A stretch of 25,047 bases of DNA from Zancudomyces culisetae. Taxonomy: Eukaryota > Kickxellomycota > Harpellomycetes > Harpellales > Legeriomycetaceae. Made by a program: the position numbers and the translations under genes. The DNA is taken from positions 1 through 25,047 of the forward strand of contig LSSK01000230.1 in NCBI GenBank assembly GCA_001969505.1, read 5' to 3'. The notes under the pieces are model-generated. The model saw only the letters and a program-made list of their open reading frames with translations. It did not search any database and was not told the DNA's origin. Positions 21,393 through 25,047 of the stretch are shown piece after piece (positions within the stretch are counted from its first letter, which is position 1; every line of letters starts with the position of its first letter).

Positions 21393-22508
21393 GAATTCAA
21401 TTTCGTCGCTAACCCCGAAGAATCGCCGTTTCCTGTCCATGATATTTTTGATTTGAGGAGCAAAAAACGGGAGATAAAAGAAGTAAAAGATTCATTGGGA
21501 AAAAAATACAAAAGGAAGATTGGAAATTTTTATGAAAAGCAAAACTCACTGATCGATAGGCTGCTAGCGGGTGGTATGGAGGATGAGGAGGAACATGAGG
21601 AATATCTTGAAAAGCTTGAGAAAAAGAACACCAAAGTGAAGATTGCATTGTATGGATCTCTTGCGGGAAATGTAATTTTACTTGGTGTTCAGATATTTAT
21701 TTGTATAAGTAGCAAATCGCTGAGTATGCTAGCAACATTGGTGGATGCTATTATGGATATTGTTGCTGGTGTGATTTTGGTGTACACTACACATGCTGCC
21801 AAAAGTCGTCACTTCCTGATCTATCCTACAGGGAAAAAAAGAATAGAAACAGTGGGAACAATCGTTTTCAGCGTTTTAATGGCAACCTTATCTGCCCAGC
21901 TGATAACAGAAGCAGTTAGAAGTTTAACGGACAGCGGTGAACATAGCGCCCCGAATCTAACCCTTATCAACGTTATACCAGTGCTTTTTGCGATATTGAT
22001 GAAAGCTGGTCTGTTTCTCTACTGCTATACACTTAGGGAATACTCTACAGTCAGGACATTCCTGACTGACCACAGAAATGATGTAATACTAAACTCTTTT
22101 GCCTTGCTGGCTGCGTATCTGTCAATGCTATATAGTCATTATATAGATCCAGTAGGTGCTATATTATTAGCATTGTACATAATATGCACCTGGGCATCTG
22201 AAGCTTATAGTCAGATCAAACTGATAGTGGGTATCTCTGCAGATCCCGAATTTCTGACATTGGTAACATATATCGCACTAACCCACCATGAAAAAATTCA
22301 GTATGTCGATACAGTAAAGGCCTACCATGCTGGTGAACATTTATATGTTGAAGTAGATGTAGTCATGGACAGAAACACTGAGCTGTGGATAAGTCATGAT
22401 GTAGGCGAAAGCTTACAAACCAAACTAGAAAATCTAAAAACCGTAGCAAGGGCTTTTGTTCATGTTGACTACGAATTCACACACAGTCCTGAACATAGAC
22501 TACACTAA
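21393..22508 (+). CDS. Cation diffusion facilitator, Mn-type CDF transporter (N-terminus unresolved)
   Basis: The frame is open from 21393 to the TAA at 22508 (371 codons). It carries the conserved CDF N-terminal region (FPVHDIFDLRSKKREI, then IGNFYEKQNSLIDRLL), six membrane helices and a C-terminal cytosolic domain (HHEKIQYVDTVKAYHAGEH, HVDYEF). Metal-site motifs are DAIMD in helix 2 and DHRND in helix 5. This DxxxD pair is the signature of Mn-CDF (MTP8/Mn-like) members rather than Zn types, which use HxxxD. The protein should export Mn2+ (perhaps Fe2+) from cytosol to an organelle or outside. No ATG occurs in this frame before 21576 (MEDEEEHEE), which would drop the conserved FDLRS region. 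An ATG at 21322 opens MNPHEQPIENGFGNAHSLDL in another frame, offset by one base and ending at a TGA at about 21452. A frameshift, assembly error or missed exon is likely. Confidence 0.88.
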   Translation, partial: EFNFVANPEESPFPVHDIFDLRSKKREIKEVKDSLGKKYKRKIGNFYEKQNSLIDRLLAGGMEDEEEHEEYLEKLEKKNTKVKIALYGSLAGNVILLGVQIFICISSKSLSMLATLVDAIMDIVAGVILVYTTHAAKSRHFLIYPTGKKRIETVGTIVFSVLMATLSAQLITEAVRSLTDSGEHSAPNLTLINVIPVLFAILMKAGLFLYCYTLREYSTVRTFLTDHRNDVILNSFALLAAYLSMLYSHYIDPVGAILLALYIICTWASEAYSQIKLIVGISADPEFLTLVTYIALTHHEKIQYVDTVKAYHAGEHLYVEVDVVMDRNTELWISHDVGESLQTKLENLKTVARAFVHVDYEFTHSPEHRLH

Positions 22509-22586
22509 AGTATAAGATTAATTTTTATCGTGTTTTTATTTAGTAGCTTTCCTTTTATTCATGTGAGAAAAATGATTTAATAAAGA
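22509..22586. terminator. Shared 3' region of convergent CDF and Qcr7 genes
   Basis: 78 AT-rich bases between two facing stop codons, with ATTTAATAAAGA near 22575 and TTTTTATTTAG near 22534. Both genes probably use polyadenylation sites that overlap here. Confidence 0.4.
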
Positions 22587-22949
22587 TTATTTCTCAAGTT
22601 TAAGACTATCGAATTTCTTTCTCTCGGCAACTTCAGCCCTGACCTGTTCGATAACTGGCAAAAAGTATTCCTTGTCTTCGCTTGGTTTTGTCCATTGATC
22701 CTTAGGCAGTTCTTGCATTGTAGAATCAAGTTGAAATGCTCTTTTCATTCTATAGATTCTAGCTTGCATAACGTCATCATCCAATCTTCTCATCGCTTCT
22801 TGGGCTTCTGGTGATTCCTCGATCACTATATCGTCGTATCTAAGTCCTAATCTACGGTATCCAGAAGCTTTCACCCAGAGTGGAGCAAATGGCTTCAATA
22901 CTGCTCTAAAAGTCTTGTTGTTTACTAGGTATCTGTTAAGTGCTTCCAT
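22587..22949 (-). CDS. QCR7: Cytochrome bc1 complex subunit 7 (Qcr7/UQCRB)
   Basis: Single-exon frame of 120 aa, the usual length of the family (about 110-130). Family hallmarks are the central GYRRLGLRYDDIVIEES, AMRRLDDDVMQARIYRMKRA, and the C-terminal LPKDQWTKPSEDKEYFLP followed by a charged helix. Qcr7 is the 14-kDa subunit of respiratory complex III that binds cytochrome b on the matrix side and is needed for complex assembly. As in other fungi there is no cleavable presequence; MEALNRYLVNNKTFRAVLKP is the native amphipathic N-terminus. It converges with the CDF gene and diverges from the phosphodiesterase, sharing a 1.2-kb upstream region with it. Confidence 0.95.
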   Translation of the reverse strand: MEALNRYLVNNKTFRAVLKPFAPLWVKASGYRRLGLRYDDIVIEESPEAQEAMRRLDDDVMQARIYRMKRAFQLDSTMQELPKDQWTKPSEDKEYFLPVIEQVRAEVAERKKFDSLKLEK

Positions 22950-24115
22950 CGTTAATTTCCTTTCTCAATTTTGAAAACCAAAGAGCAACTGGTTGAGATT
23001 CTTTAAAATGAAAAATAAATTTGAACAAGATAAATTAGTATCAGACAACGCCTGTAATTTCTAATGATAACTAGGAAAACAAATAGCGATAATAGCTGGA
23101 AAAACTTTTTTAAAAAAAAAAGGATAAAAATTCTGATAACAAAATTAATAACTAATTTGAAGTGGATGCATTTCTATTTGCTAGCTTGCACAAAATGCCT
23201 GGAGCCTAAAAATCATTGGCCAGAACATAATGTGAGATAAACAAAAAAAAGGCAGTAAAAGAGTAACTGCTGGATATGGCGACTGTGGGTATCTGAGTTT
23301 AGCTTTGCTCTTATTGTTTGATATTTCATGGTTGTTGCCATACTTGTATTGATGGTTTAGGCACAAGAGCGCAACGAAAAGAAAAGCGAGTAAAGAATTG
23401 CTGTAAAAAGGAAGAACTCTGTGCTAATATACGTGTGGTCAAACAATTTGCACCCATGCTTTATGACTATGTTATTTTGAATAGGTTTTTTTTGGGCGAG
23501 TCCTGACTTTGAAACCAACACCGATTTTACTCTTGAGTGGTATCTCCAATATCATGTCTTCACGGACATTTAGAGTACATTTGGGACATATCTAATAGGA
23601 CTGTGCTCAAGGCGAGTGGTGAACACTACGTACATACACATACAAAAGTGTTGGTTCTAAAACTACAATTTTTACCCACATCTGTGCTCGATTATAGCCT
23701 ATTGCGCTTCTGGCATGCCACCAGCTAGCGTTTATTGAAATAACAAATAACGAGTTTCCACTAACATCCTTAAAATGTGAACAATAAAACTGCCAGAGTT
23801 TATTTTCGTGGTGTCACTAATTTATCCAATTATTTATTAGAATTACTATTTATTTTGAAATCTTAAACGGGTAAATAGCATTACCGTATTTCATTTCGTT
23901 TATTGTAGCTAACAAAAGGTTTTTGAAAAAAGCGAAGTAAAATATACACATATAAACAACAAAAACTCCTATAAAAGATATTTTTACCAAGAAATACCAT
24001 GAATGAGTATATTGGATTTCAATTCACCGATTGTATTTTAACCCCTGTTATCCTCAAAAAAAGCACATTCTAACTTCGATTCTTCTAAGTTCTAACAAGT
24101 GTTAAAGAGCTCAAA
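22950..24115. other. Divergent intergenic region between Qcr7 and phosphodiesterase genes
   Basis: 1.17 kb, AT-rich. Open frames at 23318-23506 and 23537-23728 lack an ATG near their start or any recognisable motif. The left end should hold the Qcr7 promoter and the right end the phosphodiesterase promoter and leader. No RNA gene seen. Confidence 0.5.
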
Positions 24116-25047
24116 ATGGCAATTACAGACACAAACTTACTGACCCGTGAAGAGCTCCTTGTAATTGAAAAGGTAAGTACGAATATTTTTTGTTTGATTT
24201 AGATGTCGGCTTTCCTTGGAGCTATCAGATGTTCAACCTACTGAGTGTTTTTTGGGCATCTCAGATATTAGTTAAAAAGTACTTGTTAATTACGAATGCA
24301 AATATTTTTATCGACTAGGCCAAGAGGTCTATTTTTCTTAACGGAAGAACACGGTTAGGAATGAACTATGATCCATGGAAGTATCATAGACTCGAGAACA
24401 TAGGAATTGTATTAGGAATATTTGAAGAACTGCGTGTGCCAAGTACATTAAAGATAGACGAAGATCGTATACTAGAGTTTATATTAGGAGTGGAAAGTGG
24501 ATATCAAGAAGTTCCGTATCACAGTTTTAGGCATAGCCTAGATGTAGTGGTAAAGCTCCATTATTTCTTGCGGGACATGTTTATGATGGGATATTTTACC
24601 AAATTTGATCTTGTAGCTATTTTGATAGCCGGACTATGTCACGATATTGGGCATGTAAGTATGACATCCTAGATAGATTTTTAATCATTTTTATTTTTAT
24701 TCAGCATTGTTATAGCAACAGCTTCAACTAAGAAAGACAAACTAATTAACTGTATATTAGCCTGGCCTGAACAACACCTATCAGATTAATTTAAACAGTG
24801 AGTTGGCTAAAAAATATCCTATCTCAACCTTGGAAAAACACTCTGTAGGAATTACTCTGGACCTCATAAACTCAACCAACCTTTTTAAGTACTTAAAAAA
24901 TGAATCTACCAATCGATATATAGACGAATCAATCGATGAAACTGATGTGCCTTCTGCTCTTATTTCACAGATAAAAATGTCTATATTGTACACAGATATG
25001 ACCCAGCACTTTAATAGTATATCCGATTGCAAAGAACTTGTAAATAC
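24116..25047 (+). CDS. Class I 3',5'-cyclic nucleotide phosphodiesterase (PDEase I), 5' part, truncated by window
   Basis: Exons 24116..24172, 24319..24654 and 24761 to the window end (about 226 residues). The introns (146 and 106 nt) have GTAAGT donors, the second with a CTAAT branch-like site, and all junctions are in phase 0. Exon 1 is MAITDTNLLTREELLVIEK. The catalytic domain starts at once: YHSFRHSLDVV (H87, H91) corresponds to the HNxxHA metal and substrate site, and CHDIGHPGLNN (H127, D128, H131) to the HDxxHxG metal-binding motif, followed by NSELAKKYPISTLEKHS. The last seen part (ILYTDMTQHFNSI) precedes the fourth metal-binding Asp region. The enzyme hydrolyses cAMP and/or cGMP to 5'-NMP, ending cyclic-nucleotide signalling. 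No regulatory domain (GAF, PAS) or membrane segment precedes the catalytic domain. Canonical H-N-x-x-H is here H-S-F-R-H. Substrate choice (cAMP or cGMP) cannot be decided; the C-terminus is missing. Confidence 0.93.

Overview
The window is nuclear DNA of a fungus, most likely an early-diverging ('zygomycete-grade', Zoopagomycota or Mucoromycota) lineage. A PacC/Rim101 zinc-finger regulator, a secreted M28 leucine aminopeptidase, a Qcr7 subunit and a Rok1 helicase all point to Fungi. A Dnmt2-type methyltransferase, a STIMATE/TMEM110-type membrane protein and an animal-type small mitochondrial glutamate dehydrogenase are a mix typical of early-branching fungi. The lineage is my inference. The intergenic DNA is very AT-rich, with many poly-T/poly-A runs. 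Spliceosomal introns are short (86-163 nt in my models), with GTA(A/T)N donors and TAG acceptors, and sometimes a visible CTAAC/CTRAT branch site.

Layout, left to right: an AT-rich spacer; an intronless 99-aa gene of unknown function with a mitochondrial-looking N-terminus (1225-1524, +); a four-exon secreted M28 aminopeptidase (2943-4522, +); the three-exon DEAD-box helicase Rok1/DDX52 (4883-7020, +), convergent with a three-exon Dnmt2/TRDMT1 homologue (7119-8587, -). Immediately upstream of Dnmt2 on the same strand are exon-like pieces of an unrecognised gene (8658-9272). After a 1.7-kb spacer come the two-exon glutamate dehydrogenase (10997-12698, +) and, convergent with it, the 980-aa intronless PacC/Rim101 factor (12855-15797, -). 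A 2.3-kb region follows with a CT-rich tract, an 11-bp minisatellite, a 103-codon open frame with weak F-box resemblance, and a cluster of GATAAG sites. Then come the three-exon STIMATE-family membrane protein (18084-19196, -), a 2.1-kb divergent spacer, a cation diffusion facilitator with Mn-type DxxxD signatures (frame open from 21393, N-terminus broken or unresolved; ends 22508, +), cytochrome bc1 subunit Qcr7 (22587-22949, -), and the 5' part of a class I cyclic-nucleotide phosphodiesterase that runs off the right edge (24116-25047, +).

These look like ordinary chromosomal housekeeping and signalling genes rather than a cluster with one job. Mitochondrial functions recur (GDH, Qcr7, perhaps the 99-aa protein), and two signalling components (PacC for ambient pH, PDE for cAMP) are present. 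I found no tRNA, rRNA, CRISPR array or intact transposon. No previously undescribed system is obvious. The points most worth checking are the cryptic spliced genes at 8658-9272 and 16849-17604, the GATA-site cluster, the frame break at the CDF N-terminus, and the altered CFT motif of Dnmt2.
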